DNA of 64,000 nt from Paraburkholderia fungorum. Its GTDB lineage: Bacteria > Pseudomonadota > Gammaproteobacteria > Burkholderiales > Burkholderiaceae. Under the pieces are notes generated by a model. It was not told the DNA's origin. It saw only the letters and a program-made list of their open reading frames with translations, and did no database searches. The stretch spans positions 248,001-312,000 of the forward strand of contig NZ_MCAS01000056.1 of NCBI RefSeq assembly GCF_003610895.1, given 5' to 3'. Shown piece by piece: positions 18,268 through 26,921 of the stretch; position 1 is the first letter of the stretch, and each line of letters begins with the position of its first letter. Made by a program: the position numbers and the translations under genes.

Positions 18268-19515
18268 TCAGGCACCGCTCCCGGGTTCGAGTTCGATCGG
18301 CACCGCAGCGAAGCCCCGAAACCGCACACGTCCGCCGCGCGTCGGTTCGCCGTCGAGCCGATACGCCGGAAAGCGCTGCACGAAGCGGCCGATCGCGATG
18401 CGCGCCTCGAGCCGCGCGAGCGACAGACCCGCGCACTGGTGAATGCCGAAGCCGAACGCCAGATGCCGGTTCGGATCGCGGCGGATGTCGAAACGGTCTG
18501 GTTCCGCGAACTGCTCCGGGTCGCGATTGGCCGCACCGATGCACAACGTCACGGGCGTACCCTGCGCCACCGCGACGCCGCCGATCTCCGTGTCGACCGT
18601 CGTCATCCGGTTGCCCAGCTGATTCGAGCTCTCGAATCGCAAACATTCTTCGACCGCGGACTCGATAAGCGACGGTTCGCGCTGCAACGCGGCGCGTTGT
18701 TCCGGCCAGTCGATGAGCGTAACAAGGCCGTTGCCGATCAGATTCGTAGTGGTCTCATGGCCGGCATTCAGAATGAAAATGCAGTTCTGCAGCAGTTCCA
18801 CCTCCGACAACTGTTCCCCGCCCGGCTCGCCCTGAATCAGACGGGTCAGCACGTCGTGCTGCGGATCGCCGGGCTCGCGCCGGCGCCGCGCCACCAGATC
18901 GCGCAAATAGGCGACGAATTCGCTGACCGCGCGGTTTCCCCGTTCGAGTTGCGCTTCGCTCAGCGACGGTTCGAGCGCGCCGAGTATCGCCAGCGACCAG
19001 TCGCGCAACGGCTCGCGTTCGCCGTGCGGCACATCCAGCAGATTACCGATGATCTCGACCGGAATCGCCGACGCGAACTCGCCAATCAGATCGATCCGGC
19101 CACGCGCCGCGGCGGCATCGAGCAAGCCATCGACGAGACGGATCAGACCCGGTTCCATCGCCGCGATCGCACGCGCCGTCAGCGCGCCGGCGATCAATTT
19201 GCGCACCCGCGTATGACGCGGCGGATCGTTGAAGACGAGACTGGTGGTGTGATGGGTGTAGAGCAACGAGTCGCCGTACTTCGGCTTGAATTCGACGGTC
19301 TTGTCGGAACTGAACGTTTTCGGGTCGCGGTAGACCGCTTGTACGTCGCGAAACCGCGTCAGAAACAGCGAGCCGTCCGGCATGCGTTTGACCGGCTCAT
19401 GCGCGCGCAACGCATGGTAGACCGGGTACGGATCCGCATGGAACGCCGGGCTCAGATGGCGCAGATCGAAGTCGCGCGCAAGGTTGGACGCGTCGCTGGC
19501 GGTCGCAGGGGTCAT
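18268..19515 (-). CDS. Cytochrome P450
   Basis: 415 residues, soluble bacterial class. I-helix oxygen-binding motif NAGHETTTN, K-helix E-x-x-R in ECLRFES, and heme-binding loop AFGFGIHQCAGLSLAR with the proximal Cys. The DPPRHTRVRKLI segment in the C-helix region is typical of CYP107-like or biphenyl/terpene-type bacterial monooxygenases. No ferredoxin or ferredoxin reductase gene lies nearby, so electron partners must be encoded elsewhere. Start at 19515 supported by CGGAGA 8 bases upstream; an in-frame ATG at 19587 would add an Arg-rich stretch. Substrate cannot be told. Confidence 0.94.
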   Translation of the reverse strand: MTPATASDASNLARDFDLRHLSPAFHADPYPVYHALRAHEPVKRMPDGSLFLTRFRDVQAVYRDPKTFSSDKTVEFKPKYGDSLLYTHHTTSLVFNDPPRHTRVRKLIAGALTARAIAAMEPGLIRLVDGLLDAAAARGRIDLIGEFASAIPVEIIGNLLDVPHGEREPLRDWSLAILGALEPSLSEAQLERGNRAVSEFVAYLRDLVARRRREPGDPQHDVLTRLIQGEPGGEQLSEVELLQNCIFILNAGHETTTNLIGNGLVTLIDWPEQRAALQREPSLIESAVEECLRFESSNQLGNRMTTVDTEIGGVAVAQGTPVTLCIGAANRDPEQFAEPDRFDIRRDPNRHLAFGFGIHQCAGLSLARLEARIAIGRFVQRFPAYRLDGEPTRGGRVRFRGFAAVPIELEPGSGA

Positions 19516-19761
19516 CAGTTGTCTCCGAGATAATGCGCCCCGTCGCCAGCGCCAAGGCGAGCCGTGTGGGCGTACCACGCACGTCATGGACGCGGCGGAT
19601 CCGACAGGCCCGATGGGCTGCGGGGCATTGTTCGAAGCGCCAGTATGACGTGGGCGCCCGATGATTGCACGGTGGAACGCCTGGCGGCCCCCGCCATGAG
19701 TCGCGCGCCGCGCTTCGAGCCGGGTGGGTCATGCCTGACGGGCTGCATGCCGCCGAACCGT

Positions 19762-19767
19762 TACAAT
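19762..19767 (+). promoter_or_regulatory. Candidate -10 box of serB
   Basis: TACAAT within CGTTACAATGGCGG, 57 bases before the serB start. The same TTACAAT core precedes several other genes in this window. No good -35 box is visible. The 309-base region between the divergent P450 and serB genes otherwise shows no gene. Confidence 0.4.
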
Positions 19768-19824
19768 GGCGGGATTTTCCGCGCGCGCCGCGCGCCCGTC
19801 CATTTCTGCGTCAATGCGCCGTCC

Positions 19825-20664
19825 ATGAACCTCGTCATCCAAAGCATCGCGCCCCTCTCCGCCGACCATCACAAGACGCTCGTCGCGCTTGCGCGTGGCT
19901 CGCAGGCCTCCGTCATCGACGCGAACGCGATTCGCATCGCCAACGCGAACATCGCACAGCGCGCCGACCTCGATGTCTATTGCGGCACGCATCAGCTGGA
20001 TTACGCCTTCGTCGAACCCGGCCGCCAGCTGCGTGACTTCGGGCTCGTTGCGATGGACATGGACTCGACGCTGATCACGATCGAATGCATCGATGAGATC
20101 GCCGACTTCTGCGGTTTGAAAGCAGAAGTCGCCGCAATCACCGAAGCGTCGATGCGTGGCGAAATCAAGGACTTCAACGAGAGTCTGACGCGCCGCGTGG
20201 CGCTGCTCAAGGGACTCGATGCCGGCGCGCTCGAACGTGTCTATGAAGAACGGCTGCAACTCTCGCCGGGTGCCGAACAGATGCTGGCCGGCGCGAAAGC
20301 AGCGGGATTGAAAACGCTGCTGGTGTCCGGTGGATTTACGTTCTTCACCGAGAAACTGAAGACCCGGCTCGGCCTCGATTTCACGCGAGCGAATACGCTT
20401 GAAATCGTTGATGGAAAATTGACCGGTAACGTAATTGGCGAGATCGTCAACGCCGACGTGAAAGCACGTACATTGCGTGAAACGTGCACCCAACTGGGTA
20501 TCGAGCCGACCCGCGCAATTGCGATGGGAGACGGTTCGAACGATCTGAAAATGATGGCTGCTGCGGGACTTTCCGTAGCATTTCGCGCGAAGCCGGTGGT
20601 GCGCGAGGCAGCCAGCGTGGCGTTCAACCACGTTGGTCTGGATGGGTTGCTGCGGTTGTTCTGA
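19825..20664 (+). CDS. serB: Phosphoserine phosphatase
   Basis: 279 residues; last step of L-serine synthesis, removing phosphate from O-phosphoserine. N-terminal about 70 residues form an ACT-like regulatory region, followed by the HAD phosphatase: nucleophile motif AMDMDSTL (Asp78 and Asp80), the MRGEIKDFNESLTRRV cap, LVSGGFTFF, and the metal-binding GDGSNDLKMM. Start at 19825 (MNLVIQSIAPLS) because everything upstream in frame is proline/arginine-rich noise and a TACAAT box lies in it. Divergent from the P450 gene. Confidence 0.96.
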   Translation: MNLVIQSIAPLSADHHKTLVALARGSQASVIDANAIRIANANIAQRADLDVYCGTHQLDYAFVEPGRQLRDFGLVAMDMDSTLITIECIDEIADFCGLKAEVAAITEASMRGEIKDFNESLTRRVALLKGLDAGALERVYEERLQLSPGAEQMLAGAKAAGLKTLLVSGGFTFFTEKLKTRLGLDFTRANTLEIVDGKLTGNVIGEIVNADVKARTLRETCTQLGIEPTRAIAMGDGSNDLKMMAAAGLSVAFRAKPVVREAASVAFNHVGLDGLLRLF

Positions 20665-20724
20665 AGCTTTGAATTCGCGCTGGCCAGCGCAACGGCGGCC
20701 AGCGCTGAGAAGAGCGTTGTTTGC

Positions 20725-20847
20725 TCAGAAGCCGATTGTGAGCACGCCCAACATGTAGACCGCAATGGCCCATAGCGCGACATTTGCCCACTTCAGAACG
20801 CGAGCGTAATTTTCGCCAGATTCCAGAAACGTAAAAATTTTGTGCAT
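20725..20847 (-). CDS. 40-aa single-pass membrane protein
   Basis: A 40-codon ORF (MHKIFTFLESGENYARVLKW, then a hydrophobic helix of about 20 residues, VALWAIAVYMLGVLTIGF). The start is preceded by GGGAGG five bases upstream, one of the best ribosome binding sites in the window. The helix spans about residues 22-40 with a charged N-terminal half, so it is likely an inner-membrane microprotein with the N-terminus in the cytoplasm. No family recognised. It lies between serB (convergent) and metC (same strand). Confidence 0.6.
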   Translation of the reverse strand: MHKIFTFLESGENYARVLKWANVALWAIAVYMLGVLTIGF

Positions 20848-20896
20848 GAGTGCCTCCCGTAGTCGATCAGTATAAAACCTACGTTATCTAAAAAAT

Positions 20897-21040
20897 CTAA
20901 ATCAGGCGCACGTGTAGGATTGCAAAGGAAACGGCGGCGATGGAGGTTGCGAGAATCGAGACTCCGATTGCCACTCGCGACACCGACCCTACGACAAATC
21001 GTTTCTGCCTGTCACGAATGCATGTAGCCGCGTCGACCAT
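20897..21040 (-). CDS. Possible 47-aa membrane protein
   Basis: A 47-codon ORF starting MVDAATCIRDRQKRF followed by a hydrophobic stretch (VAIGVSILATSIAAVSFAIL) and a short basic tail (HVRLI). It lies 49 bases upstream of the 40-aa membrane protein on the same strand. No recognisable ribosome binding site, and third-position GC is lower than in neighbouring genes, so it may be chance. If real, the two could be a pair. Confidence 0.25.
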   Translation of the reverse strand: MVDAATCIRDRQKRFVVGSVSRVAIGVSILATSIAAVSFAILHVRLI

Positions 21041-21080
21041 TCGGCCGAATGGTTAGGCATACTGGCTATCTTGACAAAAC

Positions 21081-21114
21081 AAAAAGCCCATCGGGAACAC
21101 TACCCCGATGGGCT
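21081..21114 (-). terminator. Intrinsic terminator of metC
   Basis: On the minus strand, arms AAGCCCATCGGG and CCCGATGGGCTT followed by TTTTGTTTTG. Lies 40 bases past the metC stop. Confidence 0.85.
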
Positions 21115-21153
21115 TCACTCAATCTTCAGCAATCAGCCGTGCAGATCAGGCGT

Positions 21154-22338
21154 TCAGCCGAGCGCCAGCAGACACTGTTCGATGTCCGCGCGCAAATCGG
21201 CCTCTTCTTCCAGACCGATGTAGAACCGCACCAACGTGCCGCGATACGGCCATTGACCTTCCGTGCGCATCGAGGCGACGTCGTACGGCATCGCGAGACT
21301 GTGCGCGCCACCCCAGCTCCAGCCGAGCGAAAACAACTCGAGCGACTCGCAGAACGTGTCGATTTGCGCCGCGCTGTAACGTGCGTCGAACACCACGGAG
21401 AACAGGCCGCCCGCACCCGTAAAGTCGCGCTTGAAAAACTCATGCCCCGGACAGTCGGGCAACGCCGGGTGCAAGACAGCCGCAATCTCCGGACGCGTCT
21501 TCAGCCATTGAGCCAGGTCAAGCGCCGCACGGTCATGCTGCTCGAAGCGCAAGCGCATGCTGGGCAGACTGCGCAAAATTAGCGAGCAGTCGTCCGAGGA
21601 CACCCCGATACCCGTGCGCATGCGCGCTGCCTTCAGCTTCAGATGCAATTCGCGATCGACGGTAATCGTCGCGCCCATTAATACGTCGCCGCCGCCTGAC
21701 TGGTACTTGGTCAAGGCCTGCACCGAGATATCGACACCGTGGTCGAACGGACGGAAACCGAGCCCCGCCGACCAGGTATTGTCGATTGCCGTAACGACGT
21801 TGCGCGCACGCGCCACCGCCGTGATGGCGGGCACGTCGGGCACTTCCATCGTGACCGAACCGGGCGCTTCCAGCCAGATCAGACGCGTATTCGGCCGAAT
21901 CAGATCCGCGATCCCCGCGCCGATCATCGGATCGTAGTAGCGCGCGGTAATGCCGAAATCACGCGCCAACCAGTCACCGTGGTCGCGGTTCGGCGAGTAG
22001 ACGTTATCGGGAATCAGCACGTCGTCGCCGGTCTTCAAGAGACCGAAGTACACGTTCGAAATCGACGACAACCCCGATGGCTGCAATAGCGCGTGATTGC
22101 CGCCTTCGATCGTGGCGAGCCGCTGCGCCAGCGCGAGTGACGTCGGCGTAGCGTGCAGGCCATAGCGCCATTGCGCGTCGTTTTTCCAGTCGAGCGCGCG
22201 CATCGTCGCCAGATCGGGGAACACGACTGTCGAAGCGCGCGTAACCGGCATCGAGAAAGATTCGAAGCCCGGGGTGAGTTGGTCTTCGGCGCGCACGACG
22301 CGGGTCTGCAGGCCGCGTTTGAGTTTGGATTGGGTCAT
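21154..22338 (-). CDS. metC: Cystathionine beta-lyase
   Basis: 394 residues, Cys/Met-metabolism PLP enzyme family. PLP-binding elements: LLQPSGLSSIS, EAPGSVTMEVPD, DNTWSAGLGFRP and the Schiff-base Lys in ALTKYQSGGGDVLMG. The Trp/Tyr-rich substrate region (WSWGGAHSLAMPYD) and the YGLHATPTSLALAQRL entry are those of MetC-type lyases, which cleave cystathionine to homocysteine, pyruvate and ammonia. It follows the 213-aa periplasmic protein gene by 14 bases, so they are probably co-transcribed, and ends at a good terminator. No SAM riboswitch is seen upstream. Confidence 0.92.
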   Translation of the reverse strand: MTQSKLKRGLQTRVVRAEDQLTPGFESFSMPVTRASTVVFPDLATMRALDWKNDAQWRYGLHATPTSLALAQRLATIEGGNHALLQPSGLSSISNVYFGLLKTGDDVLIPDNVYSPNRDHGDWLARDFGITARYYDPMIGAGIADLIRPNTRLIWLEAPGSVTMEVPDVPAITAVARARNVVTAIDNTWSAGLGFRPFDHGVDISVQALTKYQSGGGDVLMGATITVDRELHLKLKAARMRTGIGVSSDDCSLILRSLPSMRLRFEQHDRAALDLAQWLKTRPEIAAVLHPALPDCPGHEFFKRDFTGAGGLFSVVFDARYSAAQIDTFCESLELFSLGWSWGGAHSLAMPYDVASMRTEGQWPYRGTLVRFYIGLEEEADLRADIEQCLLALG

Positions 22339-22352
22339 GATTTAAGTGGGCC

Positions 22353-22994
22353 TCATTCGCCGGTTTGCAGGTTGCTAACCCCGCCGACGGCGCGACCACC
22401 GCCCGTCGCCGACGCGGGCGCTGCGGCACTGCCGGCCGACGGTTGCGGCGCGACCGGCGCCTTGCCGGCCGCCGCATTGGCCGCCGGTGAAGCAGCCGGC
22501 ACGGCCTGCCCCGCGGCCAGTGGTTTCAGATCGAACGGCTGCGGGTCGGAATCGTCGACGTTCATCCGGTCACCCGACACCGAACCGTCGGCGGCAAACT
22601 TGCCCACCCAGTTTCCGGTGATATGGGTACCGTCGTTCGACTCCTCGACTTCGAGCGTATCGCCGTCACGGTCGCCCGCGATGAGGATCACCTCGCCGGT
22701 ATCGGTGTACTGATACTCGCCGTGCACGCCGGCGGGGTCGTCGGTTTTCGCGCCGAGCCGCAACACGATCTGCCGCGTGCCCAGCGTGCCGACGTAACGC
22801 GGAAACTTAGCGAATTCCGGGCTTGGCTTGAGCGGCAACTGAATCGGCGGAGGCGCAGCCAGTTCCTTCACCGCGTCGCTTTGCGCCCATGCCTGCGTGG
22901 GCAGCACAGCCCCGGCACAGAGCAGCGCCGCCGCGCTCAAGACTGACCAGGCGCGCCGACGCATCGCATCCTTCATCGCTTTTGATTCCTGCAT
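22353..22994 (-). CDS. Periplasmic protein of unknown function, 213 aa
   Basis: Sec signal peptide (MKDAMRRRAWSVLSAAALLC core, cleavage after AWA near 37), then about 110 residues of beta-rich sequence (YVGTLGTRQIVLRLGAKTDD, GEYQYTDTGEVILIAGDRDG, GTHITGNWVGKFAADGSVSG) and a C-terminal tail of about 50 Ala/Pro/Gly residues. No family recognised; the Gly-Asn-Trp strand pattern resembles small lipocalin-like or YgdI-like folds only loosely. Start at 22994 (MQESKAMKD) has AAGGAACGG upstream. It precedes metC in the same transcript. The tail is low complexity like those of several neighbours. Confidence 0.65.
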   Translation of the reverse strand: MQESKAMKDAMRRRAWSVLSAAALLCAGAVLPTQAWAQSDAVKELAAPPPIQLPLKPSPEFAKFPRYVGTLGTRQIVLRLGAKTDDPAGVHGEYQYTDTGEVILIAGDRDGDTLEVEESNDGTHITGNWVGKFAADGSVSGDRMNVDDSDPQPFDLKPLAAGQAVPAASPAANAAAGKAPVAPQPSAGSAAAPASATGGGRAVGGVSNLQTGE

Positions 22995-23026
22995 CCGTTC
23001 TTTCCTTGTTGCCCAATATCGCTTGG

Positions 23027-23115
23027 TACCCGCTTGATACCCGCCTGGTACCCGCTTGATACCCGCCCGACACTGGTTTGCTACCGGTTTGCTACGCAGT
23101 TCACTACCCGCTTGC
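23027..23115. repeat. 11-bp degenerate tandem repeat array (8 units)
   Basis: Eight consecutive units with consensus TACCCGCTTGN. Units 1 and 3 (23027, 23049) are identical, and units 1-2 are repeated almost exactly by units 3-4, giving a 22-base duplicate. Unit 5 and unit 7 are diverged (unit 7 is 12 bases). The array lies between the bktB stop and the start of the periplasmic protein gene, in the position expected for that gene's promoter. Confidence 0.8.
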
Positions 23116-23175
23116 TGCGAGGCGTCGTTCGGCGGGACAAGCCAACGCGTTGCATTGCGCCGCCCCGCCTCGAAC

Positions 23176-24360
23176 TCAGATCCGTTCGAAGATCGCCGCG
23201 ATGCCCTGCCCGCCGCCGATACACATCGTCACCAGCGCGTAGCGTCCGCCGATCCGCTGCAACTCATACAGCGCCTTGACGGTAATCAGTGCGCCGGTCG
23301 CGCCGATGGGGTGACCGAGCGAAATGCCCGAGCCGTTCGGATTGACTTTGGCCGGATCGAAGCCGAGTTCCTTGCTGACCGCGCATGCCTGAGCGGCAAA
23401 CGCTTCGTTCGCTTCGATCACATCCAGATCGGCGACCGTCAAGCCGGCGCGCTCGAGCGCCTTGCGCGTTGCCGGCACCGGGCCGATACCCATGTAGGCC
23501 GGATCGACGCCTGCATGCGCGTACGAAACCAGCCGTGCCAACGGCTTGATGCCGCGCTTTTCAGCGACGCTGCGCTCCATCAGCACGACCGCCGCCGCGG
23601 CGTCGTTAATGCCCGACGCGTTACCGGCCGTCACCGTGCCGTTTTCTTTTGCGAACACCGGCTTCAGCTTGGAGAAGTCTTCTGCCGTCGCGTTCATGCG
23701 CGCGTGTTCGTCCGTATCGAACACGACGTCGCCCTTCTTCGACGGAATCGTGATCGGCAGGATCTGGTCCTTGAAGTAGCCAGCGGAAATCGCGTTGGCC
23801 GCGCGGCGATGCGATTCGAGCGCGAGCGCGTCCTGCGTTTCGCGCGAAATCTCGTATTTGCGCGCGACGTTCTCGGCGGTCACGCCCATGTGGATCGACT
23901 GGAACGGGTCGTTCAGCGCGCCGACCATCATGTCGACAAGGCGCGCATCGCCCATGCGTTGACCGAAACGCGCGGCCGGCATGGAGTATGGCGCGCGGCT
24001 CATGTTTTCCGCCCCGCCGCCGATCGCGATGTCGGCGTCGCCAAGCAGCACGCTTTGCGCGGCCGAGACGATGGCCTGCAAGCCCGAGCCGCACAGGCGG
24101 TTGACCGTCAACGCGGGCGCGTGTTGCGCAACGCCGCCGTTGATCGCCGCCACGCGCGCCAGATACATATCTTTCGGCTCGGTATGCACGACGTTGCCGA
24201 ACACCACGTGGCCGACTTCGTCGCCGGACACATTCGCGCGCGCCAGCGCTTCACGCACGACGCGTGCGCCGAGATCCGTTGGCGGAAAATCCTTCAGACT
24301 GCCGCCAAAACCGCCGATTGCCGTACGCACACCGCTTACCACCACTACGTCCCGTTGCAT
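23176..24360 (-). CDS. bktB: Beta-ketothiolase BktB
   Basis: 394 residues. Condenses acetyl-CoA with acetyl- or propionyl-CoA to beta-ketoacyl-CoA, feeding PHA with 3-hydroxyvalerate units. Thiolase hallmarks: nucleophile Cys90 in LTVNRLCGSGLQ, His in GHPIGATGA and second Cys in MCIGGGQGIAAIFERI. The N-terminus (VVVVSGVRTAIGGFGGSLKD) and C-terminus match my memory of Ralstonia eutropha BktB closely and differ from PhaA, which is encoded 7 kb away. Separated from kdgK upstream by 84 bases. Role in PHA is by family. Confidence 0.88.
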   Translation of the reverse strand: MQRDVVVVSGVRTAIGGFGGSLKDFPPTDLGARVVREALARANVSGDEVGHVVFGNVVHTEPKDMYLARVAAINGGVAQHAPALTVNRLCGSGLQAIVSAAQSVLLGDADIAIGGGAENMSRAPYSMPAARFGQRMGDARLVDMMVGALNDPFQSIHMGVTAENVARKYEISRETQDALALESHRRAANAISAGYFKDQILPITIPSKKGDVVFDTDEHARMNATAEDFSKLKPVFAKENGTVTAGNASGINDAAAAVVLMERSVAEKRGIKPLARLVSYAHAGVDPAYMGIGPVPATRKALERAGLTVADLDVIEANEAFAAQACAVSKELGFDPAKVNPNGSGISLGHPIGATGALITVKALYELQRIGGRYALVTMCIGGGQGIAAIFERI

Positions 24361-24444
24361 CGCTCGCTCCTCTCTTTAGTCTCTCAAGATGATCTTGCCT
24401 TGCCGGGCTGCGGGGCGCGGGGCGCGCCTCCCAGCGCGTTGCCG

Positions 24445-25410
24445 TCAGCCGGCCAGGATGTGTTCCACCGTTGCCCGCGACGGGATCGGCGCAACCGCGC
24501 CGTAACCTTGCGTGGACAGCGCCGCGGCGACGTTCGCGTAACGCGCCGCCTGAAAAGGATCGTCGCCCGCGACGATGCGCGCGACGAAGGCACCGCCGAA
24601 GCAGTCCCCCGCGCCGGTCGCATCGACTGCATTGACGACGTGGCCCGGCACGACGCGCCGCTCGTCTGGCGTGGCGATGTACGAGCCCTCCTTGCCGAGC
24701 TTGAGCGCCACGACGCGCGGACCGTGCGACAGCAGAAAGTCGACGATCTCGTCGCGGCCCGTCAGGCCGGTGAGTTCGGTCACATCGTCCCAACTCGGCA
24801 GGCAAATGTCGGTTTGACGAATCGCTTCGAGCATCACCGCGCGCGCTCTCGCGAGCGGCCAAAGCTTCAGGCGCAGGTTGGTGTCGAAGCTCACGCGCAC
24901 GCCGTTCGCTCGCGCATGCTCGATCGCCGCCAACGCCGCGTCGCACGCGCCCAGGCTGATCGCGAGACTGATGCCGGATAAATGGATGACTTTGGCCGCG
25001 GCGATCGCGTCGAGCGGCAAATCGTGCGGCGCATAGCGGCTCGCGGCCGATCCCGCGCGCAGATAGTCGAACGCATGACCTGCGGGACCGTGCGAAACGA
25101 AATAGACCCCGGTGGGCGCGTGCGGATCGACGCGCACAAGCGCCGTCTCAACCTGTTCGCGTTCCCACAGATCGATCAGCAAACGCCCGAAATGGTCGCT
25201 GCCGACAGCCGACACGAAACCCGTTTTTGCACCCTGCCGTGCTGCGGCGATGCAGAAGTTCGACGTATCGCCGCCGAAGCCTTGCAGATAGTTCGGCTGA
25301 TCTTTAGCCGACTGGTTGAATTCGATCATCGCCTCGCCGAGCGCGAGTATCTCGGGGCGCCGGGCTTCCGAAGCCTCGCTGTCGGGGGTGCGGGTCAGAC
25401 TCGCCGTCAT
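24445..25410 (-). CDS. kdgK: 2-dehydro-3-deoxygluconate kinase, PfkB family
   Basis: 321 residues, ribokinase fold. N-terminal ILALGEAMIEF, substrate-binding GGDTSNFCIAAARQGA, and the PfkB signature DATGAGDCFGGAF with the catalytic Asp. These match KdgK, which phosphorylates 2-keto-3-deoxygluconate in the Entner-Doudoroff-linked hexuronate route. It starts three bases after the rimO stop, so it is translated from the same mRNA, which has no metabolic logic and may simply reflect genome compaction. Sugar specificity is by family resemblance. Confidence 0.85.
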   Translation of the reverse strand: MTASLTRTPDSEASEARRPEILALGEAMIEFNQSAKDQPNYLQGFGGDTSNFCIAAARQGAKTGFVSAVGSDHFGRLLIDLWEREQVETALVRVDPHAPTGVYFVSHGPAGHAFDYLRAGSAASRYAPHDLPLDAIAAAKVIHLSGISLAISLGACDAALAAIEHARANGVRVSFDTNLRLKLWPLARARAVMLEAIRQTDICLPSWDDVTELTGLTGRDEIVDFLLSHGPRVVALKLGKEGSYIATPDERRVVPGHVVNAVDATGAGDCFGGAFVARIVAGDDPFQAARYANVAAALSTQGYGAVAPIPSRATVEHILAG

Positions 25411-25413
25411 CGC

Positions 25414-26805
25414 TCAGACCTCGCCCCACAGATCGTGGCCATCGGCTCCGGTGATCTTGACCGAGACGAAATCGCCGACCTTGTAGCGCTTCGACGCCTT
25501 GGTAGCCGGGGCGATATACACGACACCGTCGATCTCGGGCGCATCTGCCGCCGTGCGGCCGATGCCGCCGTCCGCGTTGATTTCGTCGACCAGCACTTTC
25601 AGTGTCTTGCCGACCTTCTTCGCGATCCGTTTGGCCGACACTTCCTCGGCGACTTCCATGAAACGCGCGCGGCGTTCTTCACGTACTTCGTCGGGCAAGG
25701 CACCGTCGAGTTCGTTGGCGCTCGCACCTTCGACCGGCGAGTAAGCGAAGCAGCCCACCCGATCCAGTTCCGCCTCGCGGATGAAATCGAGCAGCGTCTG
25801 GAATTGCTCTTCCGTCTCGCCCGGAAATCCGGCGATGAAGGTGCTGCGAATCGTCAGATCGGGGCACATCTCGCGCCACGCCTTGACGCGCTCCATCACC
25901 TTCTCGGCGTTGGCCGGACGCTTCATGCGCTTCAGCACTTCCGGATGCGCGTGCTGGAACGGCACATCCAGATACGGCAGCACATGGCCCTTGAACGGAC
26001 CTTCGGCCATCAGCGGAATGACTTCGTCGACGCTCGGATACGGATACACATAATGCAAACGGACCCATGCGCCGTATTGCGCCGCGAGTTCGCCGAGCGC
26101 GGCCACCAGATCGGTCATGCGCGTCTTGATCGGCTTGCCGTTCCAGAAACCGGTGCGGTACTTGACGTCGACGCCGTACGCGCTCGTGTCCTGCGAAATC
26201 ACCAGCAGTTCCTTCACGCCGGATTTGAACAGGTTTTCCGCTTCGAGCATCACTTCAGCGACCGGGCGCGACACGAGGTCGCCGCGCATGGACGGGATGA
26301 TGCAGAACGTGCAGCGATGGTTGCAGCCTTCGGAAATTTTCAGGTACGCGTAGTGACGCGGCGTGAGCTTCACGCCGGCAGCCGGCACCAGATCGATGAA
26401 CGGGTCGTGCGGCTTTGGCAGATGGTTGTGCACCGCCTGCATGACTTCACCAAGCGCGTGCGGACCGGTCACGGCCAGCACCTTCGGATGCACTTCCTCG
26501 ATCAGGTTCGAGCCACTCGCGCTCTGCTTGGCGCCGAGGCAACCCGTAACGATCACCTTGCCGTTTTCGTGGAGCGCTTCACCGATCGCGTCGAGGCTTT
26601 CCTGCACCGCTTCGTCGATGAAACCGCACGTGTTGACGACAACGAGATCCGCGCCGTCGTAGGTGCCGGAGATTTCGTAACCCTCGGCGCGCAACTGCGT
26701 GATGATCTGTTCGGAATCGACGAGTGCTTTGGGGCAGCCGAGGCTGACGAATCCGACCTTCGGAGTCGAATGGGTCGGCACGGCGGGGGAAATGGTCTGC
26801 GACAT
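25414..26805 (-). CDS. rimO: Ribosomal protein S12 methylthiotransferase RimO
   Basis: 463 residues. Adds a methylthio group to Asp88 of ribosomal protein S12 using two 4Fe-4S clusters. N-terminal UPF0004 domain with three cluster Cys (VGFVSLGCPKA, VVNTCGF, VTGCLGAK), radical SAM domain with C-x3-C-x2-C in EGCNHRCTFCIIPSMRG (about 180), and C-terminal TRAM domain. Start at 26805 (MSQTISPAVPTHS); longer in-frame ATGs upstream belong to the leader. Its candidate -10 box overlaps the dusC stop codon. A diverged copy of its leader and first 23 codons lies upstream of dusC. Confidence 0.96.
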   Translation of the reverse strand: MSQTISPAVPTHSTPKVGFVSLGCPKALVDSEQIITQLRAEGYEISGTYDGADLVVVNTCGFIDEAVQESLDAIGEALHENGKVIVTGCLGAKQSASGSNLIEEVHPKVLAVTGPHALGEVMQAVHNHLPKPHDPFIDLVPAAGVKLTPRHYAYLKISEGCNHRCTFCIIPSMRGDLVSRPVAEVMLEAENLFKSGVKELLVISQDTSAYGVDVKYRTGFWNGKPIKTRMTDLVAALGELAAQYGAWVRLHYVYPYPSVDEVIPLMAEGPFKGHVLPYLDVPFQHAHPEVLKRMKRPANAEKVMERVKAWREMCPDLTIRSTFIAGFPGETEEQFQTLLDFIREAELDRVGCFAYSPVEGASANELDGALPDEVREERRARFMEVAEEVSAKRIAKKVGKTLKVLVDEINADGGIGRTAADAPEIDGVVYIAPATKASKRYKVGDFVSVKITGADGHDLWGEV

Positions 26806-26921
26806 AGGTGGGTCCGGCGTATAGCGGTGACGATGGCGACAAATGGGGACGGTGCGGCAAGGCTGGGGGTCCGATGGCCATACAGACCACAGCGAGGACA
26901 GCGTCCCGCGCACGCAACCCT

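Noticed and set aside
22807..23073. Frame with repeated S-G-Y-Q-A residues over the 11-bp repeats
   Set aside because: Generated by translating the DNA repeats; overlaps the true start of the periplasmic protein in another frame.
22300..23175. SAM or cobalamin riboswitch before metC
   Set aside because: metC follows the preceding gene by 14 bases and no conserved riboswitch core was recognised in the upstream region.
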